This document shows, one piece after another, positions 25,262 to 35,331 of a stretch of DNA of 64,000 bases (positions within the stretch are counted from its first letter, which is position 1; every line of letters starts with the position of its first letter). Below the pieces are notes generated by a model. The model saw only the letters and a list, made by a program, of their open reading frames with translations, ran no database searches and had not been told where the DNA came from. Where the stretch lies: assembly GCF_018860805.1 (NCBI RefSeq), contig NZ_JAHKQR010000002.1:1-64000 (forward strand), in the 5' to 3' direction. The position numbers were made by a program, and so were the translations under genes. The DNA comes from Aestuariibacter sp. A3R04 (GTDB taxonomy: Bacteria; Pseudomonadota; Gammaproteobacteria; Enterobacterales; Alteromonadaceae).

Positions 25262-28200
25262 TCAAGACGGAATATGTTGAAATTCAGGCGCCAGCACGCT
25301 GAGACCCAGACCGCTGCGTTTATTCACTTTAACCTGTGTAGGAATGCGTTCTTTCATGGCTTCGATATGGCTAATCACGCCAATCATCTTGCCGGACGCG
25401 TTTAGGTTATCCAAAGCATCCAGCGCTACGTCCAGCGTTTGCGCATCCAGTGTGCCAAAACCTTCATCGAGAAACAAAGAATCAATACTGGTTTTGTGAC
25501 TGACGAGATCGGAAAGGGCCAACGCCAGTGCCAGGCTTACCAAAAAACTCTCTCCTCCTGACAGCGTGCGTGTATCCCGTTCCACATCGCCCTGCCAGGT
25601 ATCAACAATCACTAAAGCTAAGTCTTCCCCTGATTTTCTGGTCAGTTGATAACGCCCTTGCAATCGCGTCAACTGTCGGTTGGCCAGTACCAGAAGGTTA
25701 TCCAGCGTGAGCCCTTGAGCAAAGGTCCGGAATTTACTCCCGCTAGCAGAGCCAATGAGGCCGTGTAATACCGATAATGTACTAAAGCTGGCTTCTTTGT
25801 CGGAAATTTCGACCATAAGCCCTTGATGCTGTTCACGCAATTCACTGTCACGTTGAAGTCTGGCTGTCATGTCAAAGCGCTGATTGAGCAAGATATCTCG
25901 CTGTTTGTTCAACGCATCTAACTGTTGCAATACTTGCTGATGTGCCACCTCCTGCCATCTTGTCGCTTCCGAGCGGCTCTGCCATTGACACAAGCGCTGC
26001 CGAGCTTCTTCAAGCAAAATTTCCGCTTTTCTTACGGCGGTATCCAACGTGCTCTTCAATGCCTGTAACTGCGCATATTCATCTGGTGTTAGCAAGGCAT
26101 TAAGAAACAGCACATCGTTAGCATAACCTGCAGTATTTCTCGCCTCCAGCCATACAGCTTCCTGTTGCTGGCATCTTTCTTCAATTTTTCTCGTCACTTT
26201 CACCGCTTCTTGCCACACGGTTTCAGCGCGTCCGTAAGCCTCTCGCATGTTGGCTTGCTTGTCCGAGGACTCGTCCCTTTCTTCACTCAGTGTTTGCAGG
26301 TGTCGCGACAGTTCATCCATAACAGTACTAACCTGTTTATCGCCAAACAAAGCCACACGGGCATCCGTGGCTTTTTTAATCACACTTTCAACGGCCGATA
26401 TCTCTTTTTGTAATTCCGTTAACTGCTCCTGGCAGTCAGCCAGCGCACCTTGTAGCGCTTTTCTGTCTGCGTGCAAAGAAACAAGGCTTTTCTCGATCTG
26501 TTGCGCTTGCTGTTGATTTTTCAGCCACTGCTCCCGCTCAGCTTCCCGCTGCGCCAGCCAGTCTTCGGCATCACTAACAAACGTAAACGCAAAACCAGCT
26601 TTTTGTACATCTTCAATAAGTGGTGTAACTATCCGCTCTTTGTCAGCCTCTAAAGAAGCGATAGTATCGTTTAACGTTTTCTGCTGCGTGACGCCATGAT
26701 TAAAATTCTGTTGTTGCAGCGCTAAGTCTCCGTGCAACGCTTTGCTGGCTTGCTGACATTCTCGTGCAAGGTCGCGCTTTTCCTGCCAGCGTGTCGTCGC
26801 GTCTTTTATCGCATTAAGGGAGGCAGTCAGTCGCCTCTGCTCTTCCGTCAAATTAGTTTCAAACTTATCTAAAAAAGCAATATCCCTTAGTTCGCCATGA
26901 ACACCCAGTTGCTCGCAGTAGCCAGTCCAGCGTGAAGATAAACCTTCCAAATCACTTTCACACTCTTGCAGTGTCTGTTCAATTTGCACCAAGCTTGCTG
27001 ACAACACACTGCACTTGTCGCTGGCGGCAACGCCATCGCGCTCGGCTTCTGCCAGACGATGCTGAAGCTGAGCTTGTCGTTGCATGGTTTGCTCCACATC
27101 AATATGGCAACTGACATCAACGGCTTGCACTTTTTCTCCACACAGAGGACATGGCTCACCTTCCTGAAGCTGCTTGCGGTAAATCGCCAACTGCTCTTCC
27201 TGGGAAAGCAATGCCGCAATGTCTTTCAATGTCTCATTCACCTCTGCCCAACGCGCCCGCATTGCACTGCGGGTTGCCGTGGCACTAGCCAAAGCATCTT
27301 CGTCTTGCTTTTGCTGTTTACGCAGTCCGGCTTGCTTCTCAGTGAGTGCTATGGCCCGGTGTTGCAGCGCCTTAGCTTCGGCCAAAGGACGCCATAAACA
27401 CTGCTTCTCAGACAACTGCTTTTCAAGGGCTACTTCTGAAGACTCGGCTAACAAACTATCGAGGTATGCCCTGGCTTCCGCGCATTGTTGTTCAGCACAT
27501 TTTTCAGTTTCTACAGCTTGTTCAAACCGTTTCTTCGTCTCTGTCTGTAAAGCTTGCCATTTCTCAATTTCACGGCTCGCGTCATCATGTTTTTTCTTTA
27601 TTTCAGCAATGCTCGCTATCACATCACATCCCTGTTCAATTCGAATTCGCCAGCCGGGAATCTTTTCCGCCAGTACAGCGTGATGCGCATGAACGCAGGA
27701 ATATTGCTCACAGGCAGCCTTTGTAGCTTCAGCCTTTTCAACATGCATATCTGCCTCAGCCAAAGCCTTGCGGTGTTCTGCACATTTGTCTTTCGCGCGT
27801 TGTCGAGCGGTTACTAAGTCAGATAAATGTTTGTTCTCTGCTACTATCTGAGCATCCAGGGGATTGACTTTTTCCTCGATGAATACCCGTTGAGTGTCGT
27901 ATTCATGTTGCGCTTTTTGCCACTTTGCATGCGCAGCTTCCGCCTGAGCATTAGCTATCGCCAAGGTCTTTGCAAGACGCGACTTTTCTTCCAGCGCCTC
28001 TGCTACCAGTTCTGCTTGCTTGTCCCGTTCGCTTTGTCGCTCCTGTAACAGCGCCCAAACCGGGCGCAACTGCTGAGCGGGTTCGCCATCAGCTAGTTTC
28101 TGCAACTTGTTGACGTTGTTCTGTTTGTCCTGTCGTGCATTTTGCAAAGCTGCAGCCGCTTGCTCCAGTGCCGTTTGTCGTTGCTCAACGCCCTCCCACC

Positions 28201-28942
28201 AGCGCAGCCCTTGTTGCCACACACCGATATCGTCACCCACTACCTGCAATTGCCCACTGACGGTTTCCAGTTGCTCTATGAGGCCCTTGTGTTCTGCTTC
28301 ATCTAACAATTGAACCGCGTCAACTTTTGTTCGCAGCAGGGCCAATGCTTGCTCTTCTGCTTTGTAGGCTTCGTGCACCCGCTGGGAAATCAAACCATAT
28401 ATTTCTGTTCCGGTAAGTTCTTCCAGCAATTCTGCGCGCTCACTTTCCTGAGCATTCAAAAAAGCGGCAAACTGCCCTTGTGACAAAAGCATTGATTTAG
28501 TGAAACGGGCAAAATTCAGCCCTGTAATCCTTTCTATTTCCTCGGTTTTAGGCCTTATCTGAGACGCGAGTATTTTCTTACTGACAACTTCGGCCAGCTC
28601 AACCTCTGCCTGTTGCAAATTCCCGTCTGGTTTCCCCCTTGCCCGTCGCATACTCCAAAAAGCGCGATAGGCAGTATCTTTCACAGAAAATTCTACCTCA
28701 GCGAGACACTCGGCAGTCCCTCTTGTCATGATTTCATTGGAGGAAGACGACAGTTGACCTAATCGCGGCGTTTGGTGATACAACGCAAGGCAGATGGCGT
28801 CGAGCAATGTTGTTTTTCCTGCCCCAGTGGGACCTGTAATTGCAAACAAGCCATTGTCTGAAAAAGGGGGATGAGTGAAGTCAATTTTCCAATCGCCTTT
28901 TAAAGCATTCAGGTTTTTTAAACGCAGTGACAAAATTCTCAT
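25262..28942 (-). CDS. sbcC: Exonuclease SbcCD subunit C (SMC-like ATPase)
   Basis: The 1226-residue ATPase of the SbcCD (Mre11-Rad50 type) nuclease, which cuts hairpins and protein-blocked DNA ends. The N-terminus has Walker A GPTGAGKTTL (about residues 38-47). Two long coiled coils flank a zinc-hook CPLC (about 597-600). The C-terminus has the ABC signature LSGGESF and Walker B DEGFGTLD. The length is slightly above E. coli SbcC (1048) but normal for Alteromonadales. It starts four bases inside the end of sbcD, the usual coupling. Cytoplasmic, acting as an SbcC2D2 complex. Confidence 0.95.
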   Translation of the reverse strand: MRILSLRLKNLNALKGDWKIDFTHPPFSDNGLFAITGPTGAGKTTLLDAICLALYHQTPRLGQLSSSSNEIMTRGTAECLAEVEFSVKDTAYRAFWSMRRARGKPDGNLQQAEVELAEVVSKKILASQIRPKTEEIERITGLNFARFTKSMLLSQGQFAAFLNAQESERAELLEELTGTEIYGLISQRVHEAYKAEEQALALLRTKVDAVQLLDEAEHKGLIEQLETVSGQLQVVGDDIGVWQQGLRWWEGVEQRQTALEQAAAALQNARQDKQNNVNKLQKLADGEPAQQLRPVWALLQERQSERDKQAELVAEALEEKSRLAKTLAIANAQAEAAHAKWQKAQHEYDTQRVFIEEKVNPLDAQIVAENKHLSDLVTARQRAKDKCAEHRKALAEADMHVEKAEATKAACEQYSCVHAHHAVLAEKIPGWRIRIEQGCDVIASIAEIKKKHDDASREIEKWQALQTETKKRFEQAVETEKCAEQQCAEARAYLDSLLAESSEVALEKQLSEKQCLWRPLAEAKALQHRAIALTEKQAGLRKQQKQDEDALASATATRSAMRARWAEVNETLKDIAALLSQEEQLAIYRKQLQEGEPCPLCGEKVQAVDVSCHIDVEQTMQRQAQLQHRLAEAERDGVAASDKCSVLSASLVQIEQTLQECESDLEGLSSRWTGYCEQLGVHGELRDIAFLDKFETNLTEEQRRLTASLNAIKDATTRWQEKRDLARECQQASKALHGDLALQQQNFNHGVTQQKTLNDTIASLEADKERIVTPLIEDVQKAGFAFTFVSDAEDWLAQREAEREQWLKNQQQAQQIEKSLVSLHADRKALQGALADCQEQLTELQKEISAVESVIKKATDARVALFGDKQVSTVMDELSRHLQTLSEERDESSDKQANMREAYGRAETVWQEAVKVTRKIEERCQQQEAVWLEARNTAGYANDVLFLNALLTPDEYAQLQALKSTLDTAVRKAEILLEEARQRLCQWQSRSEATRWQEVAHQQVLQQLDALNKQRDILLNQRFDMTARLQRDSELREQHQGLMVEISDKEASFSTLSVLHGLIGSASGSKFRTFAQGLTLDNLLVLANRQLTRLQGRYQLTRKSGEDLALVIVDTWQGDVERDTRTLSGGESFLVSLALALALSDLVSHKTSIDSLFLDEGFGTLDAQTLDVALDALDNLNASGKMIGVISHIEAMKERIPTQVKVNKRSGLGLSVLAPEFQHIPS

Positions 28943-30159
28943 TCACCCTTATCCTCATCCAAAGAGGCCACCACTTCTGCAAAGCGCTGGCGAAGCCGAG
29001 TATTGAGTGCTGGGTCGAGGGAGTTGTCCAACGCCTGTAAGCGGCGCTCAAACACTTCGTGAGGCGTTAACTCTGTCAGGCTTTCTTCGCATTCACGGCC
29101 CATGGCTTGTGCCTGTGCTGACCTGATGCGGCGCAACTGCAGTACTTCCACAGGCAGAGAGGATACCATTGACTGAATTCTTTGATGAAGATCCGTCATA
29201 TAGCCTTCACTGGTCACCTCAATGCACAACCAAGTTACATTTTTGGCCCCCTTGTACGCTGCCAGTTGCACTTCAATTTCAGCCAAATTGCCCCGCAGCA
29301 CTGCCATGGGTTGAAAGCGGGGAACCGGCACCGGCAATATCGCGGTTCTCCGATTGCCCTGAAAACTTACGATCAATACTTGTTTTTGCGTCGATACTTC
29401 ATCGAAGCTCAAAGGAATAGGCGAGCCGCTGTAGCGAATATGCTCGCGTTTAGCCACCACTTGTGGACGGTGAATATGCCCGAGTGCGATATAGTCAGCG
29501 GGGGGAAAACCGTCTGCCGAAAACCCTTCCAGTGTACCAATATAAATGTCTCTAACGCTATCTGACTGGCTTACACCTAACGCAGTAAGGTGACCTGTTG
29601 CGATAATAGGTATTGCCAATCCCAGGGCATCTCTGCGCTCACAGGCCTGTTCGAAAAGTGCGTGATAGTGGGCGGAAATAGCTTCGCCCAACCGAGCCTT
29701 TTTGTCGTCGCCTGATTGGCCCGCCTCACTGGAAATGAGGTCGCGTGGACGCAAAAACGGCACCGCACACACTAACGCGGCGACCTGACCAGTGGTGTCT
29801 TTAACTTCAATAAGCTGCTGCGACAAGTCCTCTGTGCACGCCGCTACCACAGTCGTATTTAAATGCTGTAACAAGCCCCTTGTTTCATTCAGTACAGAAA
29901 CAGAATCGTGGTTGCCACCTAACACAATAAGCGCACAACCCGTTGCCTGTAAAGACACAACAAACGAGTGGTACAATTCCCGGGCATAGCTCGGTGGCGA
30001 GGCGGTATCAAAGACATCTCCGGCAACGATGATCGCCTGAATTTCGTGAGTCTGTACAATAGTTAGCAGCCAATCGAGAAAAGCCTGATGTTCATTTTTT
30101 CTGTTTTGATTAAAAAAGCTCTGGCCCAGGTGCCAGTCAGAAGTGTGAAGGATGTTCAT
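28939..30159 (-). CDS. sbcD: Exonuclease SbcCD subunit D (Mn-dependent nuclease)
   Basis: The 406-residue Mre11-like phosphoesterase of SbcCD. The five metallophosphatase motifs are visible in order: HTSDWHLGQ at the N-terminus, GDVFDTASPP, GGNHDS, TGHLTALG and LGHIHRPQ. The C-terminal part is the capping and SbcC-binding region. It uses Mn2+ to degrade double-stranded ends and open hairpins, with ATP hydrolysis by SbcC. First gene of the sbcD-sbcC pair, overlapping sbcC by four bases. It has 209 bp of non-coding DNA upstream, where its promoter should lie; I saw no LexA-type box there. Confidence 0.95.
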   Translation of the reverse strand: MNILHTSDWHLGQSFFNQNRKNEHQAFLDWLLTIVQTHEIQAIIVAGDVFDTASPPSYARELYHSFVVSLQATGCALIVLGGNHDSVSVLNETRGLLQHLNTTVVAACTEDLSQQLIEVKDTTGQVAALVCAVPFLRPRDLISSEAGQSGDDKKARLGEAISAHYHALFEQACERRDALGLAIPIIATGHLTALGVSQSDSVRDIYIGTLEGFSADGFPPADYIALGHIHRPQVVAKREHIRYSGSPIPLSFDEVSTQKQVLIVSFQGNRRTAILPVPVPRFQPMAVLRGNLAEIEVQLAAYKGAKNVTWLCIEVTSEGYMTDLHQRIQSMVSSLPVEVLQLRRIRSAQAQAMGRECEESLTELTPHEVFERRLQALDNSLDPALNTRLRQRFAEVVASLDEDKGE

Positions 30160-30368
30160 ACTACAGCAAACTAAATGGAATTCTCGTCACCTTATCACAG
30201 GAGAATAGAAAATCTCCACAGCAGGCAGGGACCTTCCTCTACTCACCATTTTTCACGCACCATTCTATTGATGTATACCGCTTAACGAGTCTCTGGTTAA
30301 CCGGAACACCGGGTTAAGTGTGGGGATATTTCGCCACGACTTACTGCCTTGTAAAATGACAATGTGGC

Positions 30369-32135
30369 TTAATAAGGTGACGGCCCGCCTTCTTCAATGA
30401 ATCGATCAATTCGCTTTTCTAGCACCGACAGTGGCACCGAGCCGAGCTGCAGCACAGTATCGTGAAAATGTCGGATATCGAACTTTTCCCCCAACGCCTT
30501 TTCGGCCCTGGCCCGACAAGACTCCATCGTCATTTGTCCAAGATAATAAGACAGTGCCTGACCTGGCCACGCGATATAGCGATCAATTTCCGTCGTCACT
30601 TCGTGCACTGAAAGCGCAGTATTGTCTTTCATGAATTGTAATGCTCGTTCCCGGCTCCATCCTTTGGCGTGAATACCCGTGTCTACCACCAAGCGCGCTG
30701 CACGCCACATCTGATAGCTCAACATGCCAAAGATTTCGTAAGGCGTGTGATACATGCCCATTTCTTCACCCAACTTTTCCGAATAAAGTGCCCACCCTTC
30801 GCCATAGGCAGAAACGTAGGTCTCACGTCGAAAAGCCGGAATATCCTCATTCTCCAATGAGAGCGGCATTTGAAATGCGTGTCCTGGGGCTGACTCATGC
30901 AATGTTAGCGCGGGTAGCGAATACAGAGGGCGTGAAGGCAAGTCGTATGTATTCACCAGATAAATCCCTGGACCTCCCCGCCCTGCCGTGTAAAAAGGAG
31001 CAATATCATCAGGCACAGGCAAAATAGCAAAGCGCGCCCGTGGCAAGCGGCCAAACCAGTCATCGGCGACGGCATCGAATTCCTTGGCAGTCCACGCGGC
31101 TCTGTCTAACAAGGCCTGCGGCGTTTCAACATAAAACTGAGGGTCGGTTCTTAGGAAAGTCAGAAATGCTGACAAATCGCCTGAAAAATTCACCTCTTCC
31201 ATGACATCATGCATACGGGCTCGAATTTTCGCTACCTCCTGTAAGCCGATGTCATGAATGTCTTCCGGCGTTAAATCCAGAGTGGTATATTTCTTTGCCT
31301 GAGCTTTGTAATACGCTTTTCCATCGGGTAAATCGTAGGCTGCAATAGACGGCTGTGCATTGGGAATATAGTCGTCAACCAAAAACGTCAACAGTTTTTC
31401 ATGTGCTGGGACCACAGACTTTTCAATTGCCGCCAATACCTTCTTAGTAATGCTTTTTCGCTTCACTTCATCCATTCTGGCGGGAAATTTCTTAAGCGGT
31501 AAAAAATAAACGTTGTCTTCGCCTTCATGAGTCACTACCGAACGCACAGATGACTCGCGGCCTTGCAATGAAATCTTTGGCAATGTGAATTGTCTGGCCA
31601 GCCCCAATTTCATGTTTTCAATTTGTTCATCGAAATAGCGGGGCATGTCGTTAAGCCAGGCAATGTAATTCAGGTAGTCCTGTTCTGAATGAAAAGTCTC
31701 TCTGGCGAGGTAGGTTAAATCGCTCCAGAATGCAGTATCACCTAACAGTGGTTTTTCATAGGTCTTAAATGTCTGATCAGCAAGCAGAGTTTCAATTTGA
31801 TTTCGATAAACGGCGTAATTGGTCTTATTCACATCAGACAACGCGGCAGTATTAATACCGTTTAAATCTCGTAAGACCTGCTGCCACATACTAAATTTTT
31901 GATTCTGCTTGGTAATACTCACATCTGGTAGCGATGATGGAATAGCCCGGGTGTCGCTGTTTTCATCTACTGAACTCTGATTTTTTCGCCACTGCCATTC
32001 ACGGGTATAGATGTCTTCAAACTGACGATTGACATCTCGTTGTAAAACCTGTGTGCTCGCCCTTGCTTGCTCGGCCAGGCCCATACCTGCCAACAACACA
32101 GCGACAACCAATATTGCTTGTAAACCTCGTTCCAC
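30369..32135 (-). CDS. DUF885-family protein, putative exported metallopeptidase
   Basis: A 588-residue DUF885 protein. The N-terminus is a signal peptide (hydrophobic AILVVAVLLAGMGLA, cleavage after QARA, about residue 26). The motif HESAPGH (about 411-417), the family's HExxxGH-like metal site, lies in TLHESAPGHAFQ and is followed downstream by the conserved YGEGWALYSE segment. These suggest a zinc-dependent peptidase related to M32-like gluzincins, active in the periplasm; no substrate is known. It is a single gene, divergent from the M24 peptidase gene. Two peptidase-like genes side by side may share a role in peptide turnover, which is inference. Confidence 0.85.
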   Translation of the reverse strand: MERGLQAILVVAVLLAGMGLAEQARASTQVLQRDVNRQFEDIYTREWQWRKNQSSVDENSDTRAIPSSLPDVSITKQNQKFSMWQQVLRDLNGINTAALSDVNKTNYAVYRNQIETLLADQTFKTYEKPLLGDTAFWSDLTYLARETFHSEQDYLNYIAWLNDMPRYFDEQIENMKLGLARQFTLPKISLQGRESSVRSVVTHEGEDNVYFLPLKKFPARMDEVKRKSITKKVLAAIEKSVVPAHEKLLTFLVDDYIPNAQPSIAAYDLPDGKAYYKAQAKKYTTLDLTPEDIHDIGLQEVAKIRARMHDVMEEVNFSGDLSAFLTFLRTDPQFYVETPQALLDRAAWTAKEFDAVADDWFGRLPRARFAILPVPDDIAPFYTAGRGGPGIYLVNTYDLPSRPLYSLPALTLHESAPGHAFQMPLSLENEDIPAFRRETYVSAYGEGWALYSEKLGEEMGMYHTPYEIFGMLSYQMWRAARLVVDTGIHAKGWSRERALQFMKDNTALSVHEVTTEIDRYIAWPGQALSYYLGQMTMESCRARAEKALGEKFDIRHFHDTVLQLGSVPLSVLEKRIDRFIEEGGPSPY

Positions 32136-32309
32136 GGTGATCTCCTCTTGTTATTATTTTGCCTGCCAGTCGATTTAGTTTTTATTGTCGTCACTTGTGC
32201 CTAGGCCAACGCTTTTTACAGTATGCCCAGCCAAGTAGCAGTATCACAAGGAAAGACATCATATATTCTTGCTTTTCTAACGCAAGGTTGCTGTTTCCTG
32301 TGTGTGACC

Positions 32310-32318
32310 TGCTATAGT
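32310..32318 (+). promoter_or_regulatory. Extended -10 promoter of the M24 peptidase gene
   Basis: TGcTATAGT is an extended -10 element. A weak -35 (TTGCTG, 32288-32293) lies 19 bp away. Start of transcription near 32325 gives a leader of about 28 nt with GGAG before the ATG. Confidence 0.5.
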
Positions 32319-32353
32319 GCGCGACAGACCTCGTTCACTATGCTGGAGAAAAA

Positions 32354-33574
32354 ATGCTACCTAAAGGCATTGGCGGAAAAACCCCGGAACAAGCACTAGC
32401 AGATTTACACAATATGACATTGACGTGTAACCCTATCGGTACGCCGGAATACCTGTCGCGTATCGCTGCAGCACAAAACCGTATGCGCGAGCTAGGCATC
32501 AGTGCCTTATATGTAAACGCGGGGACAAACTTATCGTACTTTACCGGGCTTGACTGGTATGCCAGTGAACGCCTTGTTGGTGCGATTCTTCCCGAAAAAG
32601 GGGATATTCAATACATTGCTCCGGCGTTTGAACGCGGATCCATCGAAGAAAAAATGGTGATTCCCGGTGTATTTCATGGCTGGCAGGAGCACGAGAGCCC
32701 CTATGCCTTATGCGCACAGCTTGTTAAAACGCTAAACTTAGGCCACGGCAAACTGGCCATTGATGAATCTACGGCTTTTTTTATCGCCAACGGGTTACAA
32801 CGGGCCCTGCCGACGATGCCCATTGTTGATGGTAGCGTTGTAACAGCACACTGCAGAATGCACAAAAGTGAGCATGAACTTGCGTTAATTCAACGGGCCA
32901 TGGACATGACCCTCACGGTTCACAAAGCCGCAGCAAGTATTCTTCGCGAAGGTATGTCCACCACGGAAGTCGAAGCCTTCATTCATGAAGCCCATAAAAA
33001 AGTAGGAGCTTCATCGGGATCTTATTTTTGTATTGTTTTGTTCGGCGGCGCAACGGCGTTTCCTCATGGGGTGAAGAACGCACAAGTCTTAAAACCCAAT
33101 GATTTAGTACTTATTGATACCGGTTGTCGGCTGCATGGCTACCTGTCCGATATTACTCGCACCTATTGCTTTGGCAGGGCTACCGAAAAACAAAAGATCT
33201 TGTGGCAAGCAGAGAAAAATGCACAGTTGGCAGCATTTCATGCTGCCACCCTCGGTGCCAGCTGCGGCAGTGTTGATGCTGCAGCCAGAAGTGAATTAGC
33301 AAAATACGACTTGGGGCCTGAGTATGATCTTCCCGGTTTGCCACACAGAACCGGCCATGGAATAGGTATGGACATTCACGAGTGGCCCTACCTGGTTAAG
33401 GACAATCCACACCAACTTGCCGCTGGTATGTGTTTTAGCAATGAACCGATGATTGTGGTACCTGGTGAGTTTGGTATTCGCTTAGAAGACCATTTTTACA
33501 TGACAGAATCTGGTCCGGTTTGGTTCACTCGGCCAGCACACTCGCTGGACGACCCATTCCATCTTCAGCAATAA
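32354..33574 (+). CDS. M24-family aminopeptidase (Xaa-Pro peptidase-like)
   Basis: A 406-residue peptidase of the M24B (creatinase/prolidase) group. The N-terminal domain (about 25-165) is the creatinase-type lid. The C-terminal pita-bread domain carries the dinuclear metal ligands: Asp in LIDTGCRL and YLSDITRTY, His in GHGIGMDIHEWP, Glu in SNEPMIVV and Glu in GIRLEDHFY. It would remove or split residues next to proline in the cytoplasm; no signal peptide is present. GGAG lies five bases before the ATG. Whether it is a PepP or PepQ type cannot be fixed by eye, so no symbol is given. Confidence 0.88.
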   Translation: MLPKGIGGKTPEQALADLHNMTLTCNPIGTPEYLSRIAAAQNRMRELGISALYVNAGTNLSYFTGLDWYASERLVGAILPEKGDIQYIAPAFERGSIEEKMVIPGVFHGWQEHESPYALCAQLVKTLNLGHGKLAIDESTAFFIANGLQRALPTMPIVDGSVVTAHCRMHKSEHELALIQRAMDMTLTVHKAAASILREGMSTTEVEAFIHEAHKKVGASSGSYFCIVLFGGATAFPHGVKNAQVLKPNDLVLIDTGCRLHGYLSDITRTYCFGRATEKQKILWQAEKNAQLAAFHAATLGASCGSVDAAARSELAKYDLGPEYDLPGLPHRTGHGIGMDIHEWPYLVKDNPHQLAAGMCFSNEPMIVVPGEFGIRLEDHFYMTESGPVWFTRPAHSLDDPFHLQQ

Positions 33575-33626
33575 TGAGAAAAGAATAATCGAGGTACAAT
33601 CAGGCGAGGACATTAGTAATAATACA

Positions 33627-34226
33627 ATGAGTTATGATATCCCCAAAGAACGACACGAAACATTACTTGAGATAAAGAAAAGTAAGTTCTACGCCTGTGC
33701 GGACTTTGTTGACTCCCGGGAGGCAGCAATGACATTTCTAGCTGATATCAAGTACCGCTATCCCGATGCAAGACACCATTGCTGGGCATATATGCTGGGA
33801 AGCCCCACTCAACCCACCAGTGCCGCCATGTCAGATGACGGCGAGCCCTCTGGTACTGCAGGCAAGCCTATTCTCAACGTATTACAGCACAAACCTATCG
33901 GCGATATTATGATGGTGGTCACCCGCTATTTCGGCGGTGTAAAACTGGGAGCAGGGGGACTTGTGAGAGCATACTCTGCCGCCGCTCAGCAAACGATGGA
34001 AACTCTGCCCGTTAAAACCCGTGTCCCCCTTGAGACCAGGCAAGTTTGTACTGACTTCGCCCACGAGCAGTTTTTACGCCACTGGGTGTCTACCGTATCC
34101 GGCGACGTGGTGGCGTGCAAGTACTCTCACGAAGTTACACTTACCCTGGCCTTTCCCACCCATGCACTAGACGCCCTGCAACAATTATCAGCGAGCATGG
34201 GCTTTAGCGTATCCCAGCCAACGTAA
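33627..34226 (+). CDS. yigZ: YigZ/IMPACT family protein
   Basis: A 199-residue member of the UPF0029/IMPACT family, of which E. coli YigZ is the type. The N-terminal domain shows the hallmark DARHHCWAY, SDDGEPSGTAGKPIL and VVTRYFGGVKLGAGGLVRAY segments (about 45-115). The C-terminal 70 residues match the DUF1949 ferredoxin-like fold in size and position. The structure suggests nucleic acid or ribosome binding, and the biochemical role is unsettled. It lies 52 bp after the M24 gene on the same strand and may be co-transcribed with it. Confidence 0.9.
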   Translation: MSYDIPKERHETLLEIKKSKFYACADFVDSREAAMTFLADIKYRYPDARHHCWAYMLGSPTQPTSAAMSDDGEPSGTAGKPILNVLQHKPIGDIMMVVTRYFGGVKLGAGGLVRAYSAAAQQTMETLPVKTRVPLETRQVCTDFAHEQFLRHWVSTVSGDVVACKYSHEVTLTLAFPTHALDALQQLSASMGFSVSQPT

Positions 34227-34342
34227 CAAACAGGCAGATTTCCCTTGTCATGACCCGTTGTCAGATGACTCTCCTGTTGCAATAAAGGTGTACAAGTGTA
34301 CGCTGAAAATTTACACTACCGAAAATCATACAGGAGACCGCC

Positions 34343-35005
34343 ATGGAAAATGATAAAAATGCGCGTGTCGCACCAAGATTATACAACCGCGCATACAGTG
34401 CAGTGGAAGAGTGGCTAAACAGCGTAAGCCATGGTATTGGGTGTGTGGCTGCCATTGTAGGTTTGGTGTTTCTGTTGTTCCGCGCAGAGCATCCCCTCGC
34501 GGTTACTGCCGCCGCCATATACGGCGTGACTCTTATTCTTATGTTTCTCAGCTCCACGCTTTACCATGCCATCTCGCATGGCAAAGCAAAAGGAATGCTT
34601 AAGTTATTCGATCACAGTGCTATTTATCTGCTCATAGCCGGTACCTACACACCATTAATGTTAGTCAGCATCGGCGGCTGGCTTGGCGTAACGATGACCG
34701 CGGTCATATGGGCGTTGGCGCTAGCGGGAGTGGCTTTTAAGCTTATCGCTCAACATCGTTTTCCCAAAGTGTCTGTGGCTACTTACCTGCTCATGGGGTG
34801 GATAGCGCTGGGTATGATCTACCCCTTGTACATGGCATTGCCTGGTGCAGGACTCTGGCTGCTATTTGCCGGCGGCTTGTTGTTCAGTATAGGCGTGATA
34901 TTTTACGTCGCCAAAACCAAGCCCTACACCCATGCAATCTGGCACCTTTTTGTGTTAGGTGGGTGCAGTTGCCATTTTTTTTCAATCTATTATTTCGTCG
35001 TCTAA
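34343..35005 (+). CDS. Hemolysin III family membrane protein
   Basis: A 220-residue seven-helix inner-membrane protein of the HlyIII/PAQR family (YqfA-like). Family motifs seen: NSVSHGIG (first conserved Ser/His region), STLYHAI with His, LFDHSAIYLLIAGTYTP, and the terminal HAIWHLFVLGGCSCHFF. The conserved Asp and His residues form a Zn site in this superfamily. The physiological role in bacteria is uncertain despite the name. AGGAG lies six to seven bases before the ATG. It stands alone; nothing links it to its neighbours. Confidence 0.9.
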   Translation: MENDKNARVAPRLYNRAYSAVEEWLNSVSHGIGCVAAIVGLVFLLFRAEHPLAVTAAAIYGVTLILMFLSSTLYHAISHGKAKGMLKLFDHSAIYLLIAGTYTPLMLVSIGGWLGVTMTAVIWALALAGVAFKLIAQHRFPKVSVATYLLMGWIALGMIYPLYMALPGAGLWLLFAGGLLFSIGVIFYVAKTKPYTHAIWHLFVLGGCSCHFFSIYYFVV

Positions 35006-35331
35006 CTCGTTGAAAAACGGCTGTGGTTAACGTGTTTTTTTGGCCAGCCTGTTCCTGCAGCTGCTCCAGTTCCACTGCTCAACCAGGTGATGCATCGCGT
35101 GCAAACAAGACGACAAACCTTAAAAAGAGCTGTCTGCAATCAGCAACATCATTGGCTGCTGACAAATCATCCCCCCGGCACAACTTTCCTCGAACACCTG
35201 CATTGGTTTACTGTGTCCCTCGTCCGCCCGCTGTCCGCAGCCGTGTTTATCATTAAAGTTAGCGATTGGTATCAGACTTGCTAACTGTGCTCAGACAATG
35301 TTATCTGGTGCGGGAGTTGGAGTTTTTGAAC
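35006..35331. other. Intergenic gap before the exopolysaccharide locus
   Basis: This 326-bp stretch separates the hemolysin III gene from the beta-helix lipoprotein gene. A T-run near 35036-35043 might end the hlyIII transcript, but the preceding hairpin is poor. I see no credible small gene or clear operator. Confidence 0.4.

Noticed and set aside
27219-27683. Plus-strand ORF of 154 residues inside sbcC
   Set aside because: Opposite-strand shadow of the coiled-coil region, with no ribosome site and a low-complexity Ser/Ala/Cys composition.
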